Origin: Candidatus Saccharimonadota bacterium | GTDB taxonomy: Bacteria > Patescibacteriota > Saccharimonadia > Saccharimonadales > UBA4665 | Assembly (NCBI GenBank): GCA_029288515.1 | Contig: JARIHB010000143.1 | Coordinates: forward strand, 1 to 8,428 | Direction of reading: 5' to 3' | DNA length: 8,428 nucleotides | Shown: positions 1 through 5,905 of the stretch, in pieces | How positions within the stretch are numbered: position 1 is the first letter of the stretch | How the letters are laid out: each line of letters starts with the position of its first letter | The notes under the pieces: model-generated | The model's database searches: none | What the model was told of the DNA's origin: nothing | What the model saw: only the letters and a program-made list of their open reading frames with translations | Made by a program: the position numbers and the translations under genes

Positions 1-2
1 GG

Positions 3-668
3 GCTGCGTATACCGATCCGGTAGCCAGCCAAAACTACATCGTCGTTAATACCAGCAAGGGTGGGCAACAGGTGATCGGCCATGAGCTGGCTCATCGTAT
101 TAACGGACACATAACGCCAGGGTACAAAAATTACACCGCCAATACATCATTCCAAACAGCCGCCGGCAATCCTGTATACGGCGCCCCGATTCCCGCCGGC
201 GGCAACCGGCCGGACACTATACCAGCTAATAGTGCTGGCTATATTAGCCTCGACCAATTCAACTATACATATAAAGCCGAGCGCGCCGCGGTGTTGGCAG
301 AGGCAGAGTCGCCAGCATGCAAGAGCACTGCCCAAAATGCCGCCGCAGTGCTCATTGCCCAGGCCGCCAAAGTAAACTTTAATTCCACCTATGCAGGTGT
401 TGCCGAGCCAGAACATCAAGCCGAAATAGATGCCCCGATGTTCAACGGTGACAGTGCGCCGCAAGAAGTCGCGCCGCTTAGCACATACGACTTCAGTACG
501 GTAGCCAGCCCAAAGTTTCCATTGCTGCGCAAGCAGTTCATACACGAGGTGGCCCGGCTGGCAAGCTATGGCACCATTGGCAAACGCATCGTGACGTACT
601 TTATGGGTATTGCCTACAAGCACCGTAGGAACGACCCAGCCGCCGCGATGACGGAAATATGCAAGTAG
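3..668 (+). CDS. Partial HExxH-motif putative metallopeptidase (5' end missing)
   Basis: The reading frame is open from base 3 to a TAG stop at 666-668 (221 visible codons), so the gene starts outside the window. The GTG at 72 sits inside the coding frame with no ribosome binding site and is not a credible start. Bases 81-95 encode HELAH in the context VIGHELAHRINGH, the zincin pattern in which two His bind zinc and Glu activates water. A third ligand is not certain; the Glu in YKAERAAV, about 62 residues further on, is a candidate by analogy with gluzincins. The remainder is Ala/Pro/Asn/Tyr-rich, has no evident membrane segment, and ends in a basic helical-looking stretch (RIVTYFMGIAYKHRR). 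The low-charge, Asn/Thr/Tyr-rich composition would suit a secreted or surface protein, but any signal peptide lies off the window. The specific family is not recognised. The gene converges on the pilin gene with 9 bases between them. Confidence 0.7.
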   Translation, partial: AAYTDPVASQNYIVVNTSKGGQQVIGHELAHRINGHITPGYKNYTANTSFQTAAGNPVYGAPIPAGGNRPDTIPANSAGYISLDQFNYTYKAERAAVLAEAESPACKSTAQNAAAVLIAQAAKVNFNSTYAGVAEPEHQAEIDAPMFNGDSAPQEVAPLSTYDFSTVASPKFPLLRKQFIHEVARLASYGTIGKRIVTYFMGIAYKHRRNDPAAAMTEICK

Positions 669-677
669 CAGGCCCGG

Positions 678-1151
678 CTAACGGGTGACCGAGATGGTCT
701 TGCCGGCTTCAGCCGCCGGAGCGCTGACTGTTACGCGGTTGTCGGTATTCTTTATGATGTGGTACCCAGTACCGCTTATACTGCACACTGCGGCACATTG
801 CGGATCGGTAGGTATGGCTACGAGGTATTTGGAGTTGGCGGTGATAGCCCCCAGATCAGCAAGACCAGCACACGGCACGCCGGTGGTAGCGCAGATCTCC
901 TGGTCAGTGGTGGTAATACCGGAAGGAACACCGTTATTGTTGTCTATGGCATATTGGTAAACGGCATCGAGTATCGTTGTTACGTCGTGGGAACGCTGCG
1001 CGTTACGTGTGTCTCCCAGCTGTTTGGTGGGGTTAATAGCCACAATTACAATCGCCGCCAGTACCGCGATAATCGCCACTACTAACAGCATTTCCAGCAG
1101 GGTGAATCCCTGTTGTTTATATAAAGTTGCACGTTTGGTTGTGCTCAGCAT
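678..1151 (-). CDS. Type IV pilin / pseudopilin precursor
   Basis: A 157-residue prepilin. After a short basic leader (15 residues ending KQQG) comes FTLLEMLLVVAIIAVLAA, the class III signal: prepilin peptidase cuts after Gly15, methylates Phe16, and Glu20 is the conserved Glu+5. The hydrophobic helix (about 16-40) anchors the subunit before assembly into a pilus or pseudopilus. The segment after it (INPTKQLGDTRNAQR, then a helix ending YAIDNNNG) resembles short CPR pilins. The globular part has four Cys in two pairs (ICATTGVPC and QCAAVC) that could form disulfides, and a typical YLVAIPTDP stretch. I start it at the ATG at 1151: GAAAGG lies 10 bases upstream, and the leader then has the right length. 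The frame continues upstream to 1241, but that would add 30 atypical residues and run through the likely promoter. No other pilus gene is in the window, so major pilin versus minor pseudopilin cannot be decided. Confidence 0.93.
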   Translation of the reverse strand: MLSTTKRATLYKQQGFTLLEMLLVVAIIAVLAAIVIVAINPTKQLGDTRNAQRSHDVTTILDAVYQYAIDNNNGVPSGITTTDQEICATTGVPCAGLADLGAITANSKYLVAIPTDPQCAAVCSISGTGYHIIKNTDNRVTVSAPAAEAGKTISVTR

Positions 1152-1161
1152 TTTGCCCACG

Positions 1162-1167
1162 CCTTTC
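1162..1167 (-). promoter_or_regulatory. Ribosome binding site of the pilin gene
   Basis: GAAAGG on the minus strand, 10 bases upstream of the ATG at 1151. It decides the start codon in favour of the 15-residue prepilin leader over the longer in-frame extension. Confidence 0.55.
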
Positions 1168-1217
1168 TTTAGTAATTGTTCACAGCAGCCTACGCCGCTT
1201 ATGGTTACTAAAAGTGT

Positions 1218-1223
1218 ATCATA
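1218..1223 (-). promoter_or_regulatory. Possible -10 element for the pilin gene
   Basis: TATGAT on the minus strand matches the TATAAT consensus at 5 of 6 positions. It would start a transcript near 1211 with a leader of about 60 bases. No good -35 hexamer is seen at 16-18 bases. The 103-base gap between the hydrolase stop and the pilin start has room for a separate promoter. Confidence 0.35.
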
Positions 1224-1254
1224 TCGTCCGCTACCGCGCACCTGGATGCCACTA

Positions 1255-2376
1255 TTATTTTGGCAGCGCCGTGTACTGCTTCCACCACTGGTCGTGAGGG
1301 TAGGGGCCGCCGACGGTAATTGTGTTGCCCAGCGCTGGAGTGGTGACCTGCAGCTTCTTGGCTGCAGCTGCTTTCAGCACGCGTTCTACCGGTTCAGTCC
1401 AACTGTGAAAGGCTAGCGTAAAAGCGCCCCAGTGCATGGGCAGCAGTACCCGGCCGTGCAAATCGCGTTGGGCGGCGGCCGTCTGTTCGGGCTGCATGTG
1501 GATCGTCGACCACCGCCGGTCGTATTGACCGCATTCCAACATCGTCAGGTCAAAGGGACCGTAGGTGGTGCCAATCTTCTTAAAGTGCGGGCCATAGCCG
1601 GTGTCACCGCTAAAGAACAGTTTTGTGCGGCCGTCGGTTATGACCCACGAACACCACAACGTACGGAAACGGTCAGTTAAGGTACGGCCGGAAAAATGGC
1701 GTGCCGGCGTACAAGCCAGAGTTAGGCCCTCAAACTGCGCTTCTTCCCACCAATCCAACTCGGTGATGCGTGCCGGCGTCACACCCCAACGTTCCAGATG
1801 CGCACCCACGCCCAGCGGCACGAAAAAGTGACGGGCAGTGTGCTTCAATTTTTTAATCGTCGCGTAATCCAAATGGTCGTAATGGTCGTGCGAGATACAC
1901 ACTGCATCAACAGGCGGCAAGTCTTCAAGGCGTAGCGGCTTGTGGGCAGCATACCGTTTTGGGCCTACAAACCGGAAAGGCGATGCGGCTTTGCTGAATA
2001 TCGGATCGCATAAGATGGCCTTGCCGTGGATATACACCAGCATAGTGGCATGGCCCAGCCATGTTACTTGCGCTGATTGGCGGGGCAAACTGGCCAGTGT
2101 GCCGACCGACGCAATATGCAGCGGTTGCGCAGGCCGTCTAGCTGGATTTTTCTTTAATTGGTCGCGCAGCATTGAACGCAGGTCGCCTTTTTGCATCGCC
2201 ATAGACGTTGGTATGGAGTTTATAAACCTGCCGTCCCGATGGTTCTCCGAACTACGGGCCCGGCTGCGGCGTGTTTTGTTCGGACGACCACCAAAGGGCG
2301 TATAAAAACGATAAAAGAGGTACAACAGCCCGGCGATACTCAACGCGATGCCCACCATATGTACAACCATACCCAT
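1255..2376 (-). CDS. Membrane-anchored metallo-beta-lactamase-fold hydrolase (NAPE-PLD/UlaG/RomA-like)
   Basis: A 373-residue protein. Residues about 4-24 form one hydrophobic helix, followed by a strongly basic stretch (RPNKTRRSRAR), so by the positive-inside rule the catalytic domain should face the cytoplasm. The beta-lactamase-fold core spans about 100-355: WLGHAT (His109), the metal motif HDHYDH at 163-168, His227 in ARHFSGR, Asp258 in SGDTGY, and His315 in MHWGAF. This set matches the NAPE-PLD/RomA/UlaG branch, which holds N-acylphosphatidylethanolamine phospholipases D and L-ascorbate-6-phosphate lactonase. All metal ligands appear intact, so an active phosphodiesterase or lactonase is expected; the substrate cannot be read from sequence. 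The gene starts 11 bases after the upstream CNNM gene and is probably its operon partner. The ATG at 2376 has no clear ribosome binding site, and Met3 or Met7 are possible alternatives. Stop is TAA. Confidence 0.9.
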   Translation of the reverse strand: MGMVVHMVGIALSIAGLLYLFYRFYTPFGGRPNKTRRSRARSSENHRDGRFINSIPTSMAMQKGDLRSMLRDQLKKNPARRPAQPLHIASVGTLASLPRQSAQVTWLGHATMLVYIHGKAILCDPIFSKAASPFRFVGPKRYAAHKPLRLEDLPPVDAVCISHDHYDHLDYATIKKLKHTARHFFVPLGVGAHLERWGVTPARITELDWWEEAQFEGLTLACTPARHFSGRTLTDRFRTLWCSWVITDGRTKLFFSGDTGYGPHFKKIGTTYGPFDLTMLECGQYDRRWSTIHMQPEQTAAAQRDLHGRVLLPMHWGAFTLAFHSWTEPVERVLKAAAAKKLQVTTPALGNTITVGGPYPHDQWWKQYTALPK

Positions 2377-2387
2377 ATAATACCAAC

Positions 2388-3437
2388 TTACGCGCGTTTC
2401 TTTTGCGTTTCGTCGCGAATAGTGCCCACCAATTCTTCTAATACATCTTCCAGCATCACCACGCCCACCAATTTACCACGGCGGCCGCTGGTAACCTGGG
2501 CAATGTGCGAGCCGGTTTGTTGCATAGTAGCCAAAGCGCCGCGCAGCGAAGCATTGGCCGTCACGTTGCCCAAAGGGCGGATCAAGCGGGCAGGCAATGG
2601 CTCATTAGCGTGAGCCTCAGGAATGTGCAGCATGTCTTTTAAATGTACATAGCCCTTAAGGCCACCACGGGTATTCGGCACCGGGAAGCGCGAAAAGCCG
2701 GTTTTAGCGCTGAGCATCTCAATCTCAGCGGCTGTCGGTTTATTGGAAGTAAGCACCACGTGTTCCAAAGGCAGCACCACGTGCTTGATGCGCCGGTCTT
2801 CAAAATCAAGTGTGCTGGATAAAAGATGCTCCTCCTCTTCGCTTAACAGTCCTTCGCGGTGCGACTCTTTTACAAAGCCGGCAACCTCATCGCGGCTGAA
2901 GCTGCTGCGGATCTCCTGGCGCGGGCGTACTCCCAGTAACCGGACGGTGCCGTTGGCAATCGCATTTAACGCGACTACTAATGGGCGGGTGAGTTTTACA
3001 ATCAGCCATAAAGGCGGCACCAACAGCAGGGCAGCGCGGGTGCTGGCAGCCAGTGATAGGTTTTTGGGCACCATCTCACCGATGACCACGTGTAGATACA
3101 CCATTAAGGCCAGCGCCATAGCAAACGACACCGGCTCAACGAACGCATGCGGCACGCCAAAAAGCGCAAACGGCCGGTGCAGACCATGAGATACCAGCGG
3201 TTCGGCTACAGCACCGAAGATAAGGCTGCAAAGGGTAACGCCCAGCTGGGCACCAGCCAGCATCAGCGACACCTGTTCCATAGCACTCAGCGTAATCTTG
3301 GCGGCGCGCGAACCGTTCAACGCCTTCAGTTCAATATTACTGCGGCGGGCTGACACCAGTCCGAATTCAGCACCCACAAAAAAGGCGTTCCCTAGAAGCA
3401 CCAACAGGGAAAGGATAATGCTTGTTTCCACGCTCAT
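2388..3437 (-). CDS. Short CNNM/CBS-domain (CorB/HlyC-type) membrane protein
   Basis: A 349-residue paralogue of the next gene upstream. The CNNM (DUF21) membrane domain covers about 1-165 with a first helix containing NAFFVGAEF, further hydrophobic stretches near 53-75, 103-121 and 135-160, and the hallmark GEMVPKN at 120-126. A CBS pair follows (about 215-340), closing with MLEDVLEELVGTIRDE. Two differences from the partner stand out. The usual DVMTPR start of the first CBS is replaced by HVVLPLEH, and the usual DEFGG of the second is replaced by TSGRRGK; the CorC_HlyC domain is absent altogether. The ATP/Mg-sensing role of the CBS pair may therefore be lost or altered. CNNM/CorB proteins are dimeric Mg2+ transporters, so this one may pair with the long paralogue. 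The ATG overlaps the upstream TGA (ATGA), and GGAGG lies 6 bases before it, so translation is likely coupled. Confidence 0.92.
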   Translation of the reverse strand: MSVETSIILSLLVLLGNAFFVGAEFGLVSARRSNIELKALNGSRAAKITLSAMEQVSLMLAGAQLGVTLCSLIFGAVAEPLVSHGLHRPFALFGVPHAFVEPVSFAMALALMVYLHVVIGEMVPKNLSLAASTRAALLLVPPLWLIVKLTRPLVVALNAIANGTVRLLGVRPRQEIRSSFSRDEVAGFVKESHREGLLSEEEEHLLSSTLDFEDRRIKHVVLPLEHVVLTSNKPTAAEIEMLSAKTGFSRFPVPNTRGGLKGYVHLKDMLHIPEAHANEPLPARLIRPLGNVTANASLRGALATMQQTGSHIAQVTSGRRGKLVGVVMLEDVLEELVGTIRDETQKKRA

Positions 3438-4801
3438 ACCGTGCCTCCGTCACCTTCGGGATCCGGCAAGGGCGGTGCGGTATATTCCACGTGCAGCTGT
3501 ACTCGGTCAATCCGGTGGCCGTCCATGCGTTCCACGCGCAGGGTAGCAGTCAATGGTTCGCCATCGCGGTCGACGGCAGGTACGGTAACTTCATCGCCCA
3601 CTTTAGCAATACGCTCCAGGTGGCGTACAAGCAGTCCGCCCAGCGTTTCAACATCTTCTTCCTCAGGCAGGAATACATTCAGTTCTTCAGCGATCTCATC
3701 GGGGCGTAACAGACCGCTCACCAGCCAGGTACCGTCAGCGCGCCGCCGGATCACCGTCCGCGAGCGGTCATGTTCGTCACGTACATCGCCCACCAGCTCT
3801 TCCAATACATCCTCGATCGTTACGATCCCGTCGGTGCCGCCGAATTCGTCGATAACCACTGCCATCTGCAAACCACCCTTGCGTAAGGCTTCCAGCAGCG
3901 GTTCCAGCTCGATGGTCGACGGCACCAGCACAGGCGGCCGCATGATGCGGTGCACGGTGACCTTTTGCCGCTCACCGCGCGGCACGCCAAAGGCATGCTT
4001 GATGTGCACAATCCCTACAATATCGTCCAGTGTTTCATTAAACACCGGGAAACGCGACAGACCGGTGGTTTTTGCCATCTTCAGCACGTCCGTCACCACC
4101 GCGTCTTTCTGAAGCGCGCGCACACGGACCCGGGGTGTCATAACATCAAGAACCGTCAGCTCACCAAAGTTTAATGAGCGTTCCAACATCAGGGCCGTTT
4201 CCTTTGCCAGCGTGCCTTTTTCAGCGCTGCGGCGCACGAGTGATAATAGTTCATCGGCGCTGCGTGCGCTGGCCAGCTCTTCTTGCGGTTGCACGCCGAA
4301 TTGCATCAGTACACGATTGGCGCTTACATTAAGCACCCGGATAGGGTATTTCATGATGTTGGTGAATAACAAGAGCGGACCCTGTATGAATCGGGCGGTA
4401 GCCAGCGGCTTGGCGATGGCCAGGTTCTTCGGCACCAGCTCGCCGAACACCATCGTTACCGCGGTGGCAACGGCGATGCCCAGCACCACCGCAATGCCCG
4501 GCACCGTCTGTTCGGCAACGCCAACGTACGTCAGCGGCCCGTACAAGAGGCGGGCAACGGCCGGCTCAGCCAAAAATCCAATTGCCAGGTTGGTAATCGT
4601 AATGCCCACCTGCGCGCTGGATAATTGTGTCGACAGGGTAGTGAGCGCATGCGTAACGCCGGCTGCCTTGCGGTCGCCTTTGTCGGCCAGGCGTTCGACA
4701 GTTGAACGGTTTACCGCAATCAGCGCGAATTCGGCAGCCACAAACACGGCACAGCCCAGCACAAGCACAACAGACACGGCAAGCAGAAGAAGTTCAATCA
4801 T
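3434..4801 (-). CDS. CNNM/CBS/CorC_HlyC membrane protein (CorB-type, Mg2+ homeostasis)
   Basis: A 455-residue protein with the full domain set of the family once called hemolysin C. The CNNM (DUF21) membrane domain covers about 1-170, with FVAAEFALIAVNRS in the first helix and loop, and GELVPKN at 120-126. The CBS pair covers about 215-345: DVMTPRVRV opens the first repeat, SRFPVFN and VGIVHIK lie inside it, MRPPVLVP opens the second, and IDEFGGTDGIVTIEDVLEEL closes it. The C-terminal CorC_HlyC domain spans about 352-440. Family members export or exchange Mg2+ as dimers regulated by ATP-Mg binding to the CBS module; every hallmark is present here. It is the first gene of a three-gene unit. 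The ATG at 4801 has AGAAGGAG upstream at a long spacing of 13 bases, and a 10-codon reading frame overlaps the start. The TGA stop overlaps the ATG of the short paralogue. Confidence 0.94.
   Translation of the reverse strand: MIELLLLAVSVVLVLGCAVFVAAEFALIAVNRSTVERLADKGDRKAAGVTHALTTLSTQLSSAQVGITITNLAIGFLAEPAVARLLYGPLTYVGVAEQTVPGIAVVLGIAVATAVTMVFGELVPKNLAIAKPLATARFIQGPLLLFTNIMKYPIRVLNVSANRVLMQFGVQPQEELASARSADELLSLVRRSAEKGTLAKETALMLERSLNFGELTVLDVMTPRVRVRALQKDAVVTDVLKMAKTTGLSRFPVFNETLDDIVGIVHIKHAFGVPRGERQKVTVHRIMRPPVLVPSTIELEPLLEALRKGGLQMAVVIDEFGGTDGIVTIEDVLEELVGDVRDEHDRSRTVIRRRADGTWLVSGLLRPDEIAEELNVFLPEEEDVETLGGLLVRHLERIAKVGDEVTVPAVDRDGEPLTATLRVERMDGHRIDRVQLHVEYTAPPLPDPEGDGGTV
3444..3448 (-). promoter_or_regulatory. 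Ribosome binding site of the short CNNM gene
   Basis: GGAGG on the minus strand, 6 bases before the ATG at 3437 and inside the end of the long CNNM gene. It is the best Shine-Dalgarno site of this three-gene unit and supports reinitiation or coupling at the ATGA overlap. Confidence 0.75.
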
Positions 4802-4830
4802 GAACCGGGCAATACTCCTTCTGCTTTCAT
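4798..4830 (-). CDS. Possible 10-codon leader peptide overlapping the CNNM start
   Basis: ATG at 4830 opens a frame encoding MKAEGVLPGS. It ends with a TGA that shares bases with the ATG of the long CNNM gene (ATGA). The predicted transcription start from the -10 at 4838-4843 falls at about 4830-4831, so the first base or two of the mRNA would be this ATG, giving a leaderless start. The AGAAGGAG that would serve the CNNM gene lies inside it. It is out of frame with the CNNM gene, so it is not an N-terminal extension. Such a small frame can occur by chance; the geometry is the only evidence. Confidence 0.3.
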   Translation of the reverse strand: MKAEGVLPGS

Positions 4831-4837
4831 GAAGAAT

Positions 4838-4846
4838 AGTATACCA
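4838..4846 (-). promoter_or_regulatory. Extended -10 promoter of the CNNM/hydrolase unit
   Basis: The minus strand reads TGGTATACT: a TATACT hexamer (5 of 6 to consensus) preceded by TGn, an extended -10 that can work without a strong -35. No good -35 is seen at 16-18 bases. It lies in the 85-base gap between the nuclease stop and the CNNM start, and the transcript would begin about 30 bases before the CNNM ATG. Confidence 0.6.
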
Positions 4847-4886
4847 AATTTCGCTTGAGGTGTTTGTAAGGATTACTACCGAGGAG

Positions 4887-5819
4887 CTAAACCTTGTTGA
4901 GCTTAAACCTGACCTCGTACGTCATAAACTCTATATCGCGTGCCACACTTAACGCCCGGCGCAGCCGCAGATCATCTTCAAGAGCAATAATCAAACCGCG
5001 CACCACCTGATCCTTTTCGGCAAGCTCGTCCTTAACATATCCCATGTAGCGCTGGATTTGCCCAACTACTACGTCGCTGATGCGGCCTCGTTTCAGTTCT
5101 ACGACTAAAATCTCCTTGCGGTCCTTGCTGACCGCTAAAATATCAATCGGGCCGGTATCGGAAGGATACTGCCGCCCGATAAGATCACCCTCCTGCTCGT
5201 ATATATCGTATGTTTTGCCCAGCTCGGTATGTGCCCAGTTATGCACCAAAAAATCTTCCAAATGCTTTTCCAGGGCAAAGACCGTAGCGTCTTCAACATT
5301 CTCATCGGTGGCGGTAATCTGCACGCCGGGGTTTTCAATCAGCAGTTCAAGCTCTTTGGCGTACTTGTCCAGGTTAATAACAGTGGTAATGCCGCCTGAT
5401 GAATTTTGCAGCGGCACACTCATCGCTTTTCTATCGAGCTCGCTAAACCAACGCACCTTGCGGCGGTGGGGGAGGTTTTGACCAGGGTGATACTCGTAAT
5501 CGCCGATAACTTCGCCCACCATATACGTGCCACTGCCGCGACCGGTCGGGCTCAGCACAATATCGCCTATCTGAATACCTTTCGTCACCGTCCATAACTG
5601 ACCGCAGGCTAATCCGGCACCAATCTTGGTTTTGTCGGGGTTAGCCTTGAGCCATACCGGGATAAACTCTTTATTAAAAACCCGCCAATCGTCCGAGAGC
5701 TTACGCGTCAGATCTGTCTGTATATCAAATCCGGCGCCTATATACTCGCCGGCCTTGGCTTCTTCGGCAAACGCGCTGCCTCGGCCTAACATCACTTTAT
5801 AGTATCGTTTTGTCATCAT
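4887..5819 (-). CDS. EVE/PUA-like domain plus NucS-like PD-(D/E)XK nuclease (restriction-type)
   Basis: A 310-residue protein from the ATG at 5819 (a second ATG follows at 5816). The N-terminal part (about 1-155) carries YYKVMLGRGSA, GAGFDI, FNKEFIPVWL, a GDIVLSPTG turn, MVGEVIGDYEY and LPHRRKVRWF. This resembles the EVE/PUA-like modules fused to Mrr- and McrB-type enzymes, where they can read modified bases. The C-terminal part (about 180-305) is a RecB/NucS-type nuclease: Glu184 in the first helix, Asp226 in GPIDILAV, Glu241 and Lys243 in VVELKRGR, and Gln254 in VGQIQRY complete the active site. The product is predicted to be a cytoplasmic DNA endonuclease. No methyltransferase or other restriction subunit is nearby, so a modification-dependent (type IV-like) or other stand-alone defence role is inferred. 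The frame extends to 5870, but that region holds the likely promoter and the extra residues look non-homologous. Stop is TAG. Confidence 0.85.
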   Translation of the reverse strand: MMTKRYYKVMLGRGSAFAEEAKAGEYIGAGFDIQTDLTRKLSDDWRVFNKEFIPVWLKANPDKTKIGAGLACGQLWTVTKGIQIGDIVLSPTGRGSGTYMVGEVIGDYEYHPGQNLPHRRKVRWFSELDRKAMSVPLQNSSGGITTVINLDKYAKELELLIENPGVQITATDENVEDATVFALEKHLEDFLVHNWAHTELGKTYDIYEQEGDLIGRQYPSDTGPIDILAVSKDRKEILVVELKRGRISDVVVGQIQRYMGYVKDELAEKDQVVRGLIIALEDDLRLRRALSVARDIEFMTYEVRFKLNKV

Positions 5820-5827
5820 ATTGTTGT

Positions 5828-5856
5828 AATTTACTACATATAGGTGTATACGGCAA
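5828..5856 (-). promoter_or_regulatory. Candidate promoter of the nuclease gene
   Basis: On the minus strand TTGCCG (5851-5856) is followed after 17 bases by TAAATT (5828-5833), each 4 of 6 to the sigma70 consensus. The predicted start is near 5821, only a base or two before the ATG at 5819. No Shine-Dalgarno sequence precedes the ATG, which fits a leaderless or nearly leaderless message. Confidence 0.4.
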
Positions 5857-5905
5857 CTACAGTGTGCCATACCTACCAGGCGGCTGCACGATGGCCAGTC
5901 GGCTC

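Noticed and set aside
147..623. 158-codon open frame on the minus strand
   Set aside because: Opposite the HELAH gene; Cys/Gly/Trp-rich with no motif or ribosome binding site.
669..699. Terminator between the HELAH gene and the pilin gene
   Set aside because: Only 4-bp stems (CCCG/CGGG and GACC/GGTC) can be formed and no T-run follows.
1152..1241. 30-residue N-terminal extension of the pilin
   Set aside because: It would pass through the likely promoter and the ribosome binding site, and would put an abnormal stretch ahead of the prepilin leader.
3441..4112. 223-codon open frame on the plus strand
   Set aside because: Antisense to the long CNNM gene; the translation is low-complexity Ser/Thr/Arg typical of the reverse of a GC-rich gene, and no ribosome binding site is present.
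20..4406. CGGTAGCCAGC recurring near 20-30, 499-509 and 4396-4406
   Set aside because: Unevenly spaced 11-mers inside unrelated coding regions; no array structure or flanking conservation, so chance or codon bias explains them.
4212..4832. 206-codon open frame on the plus strand
   Set aside because: Antisense to the CNNM membrane domain and compositionally a shadow (Ala/Thr/Ser-rich); the sense frame has clear family motifs.
5820..5870. 17-residue N-terminal extension of the nuclease (MAHCSC...)
   Set aside because: The region holds the candidate promoter, no ribosome binding site precedes 5870, and the conserved domain starts just after the two ATGs at 5819/5816.
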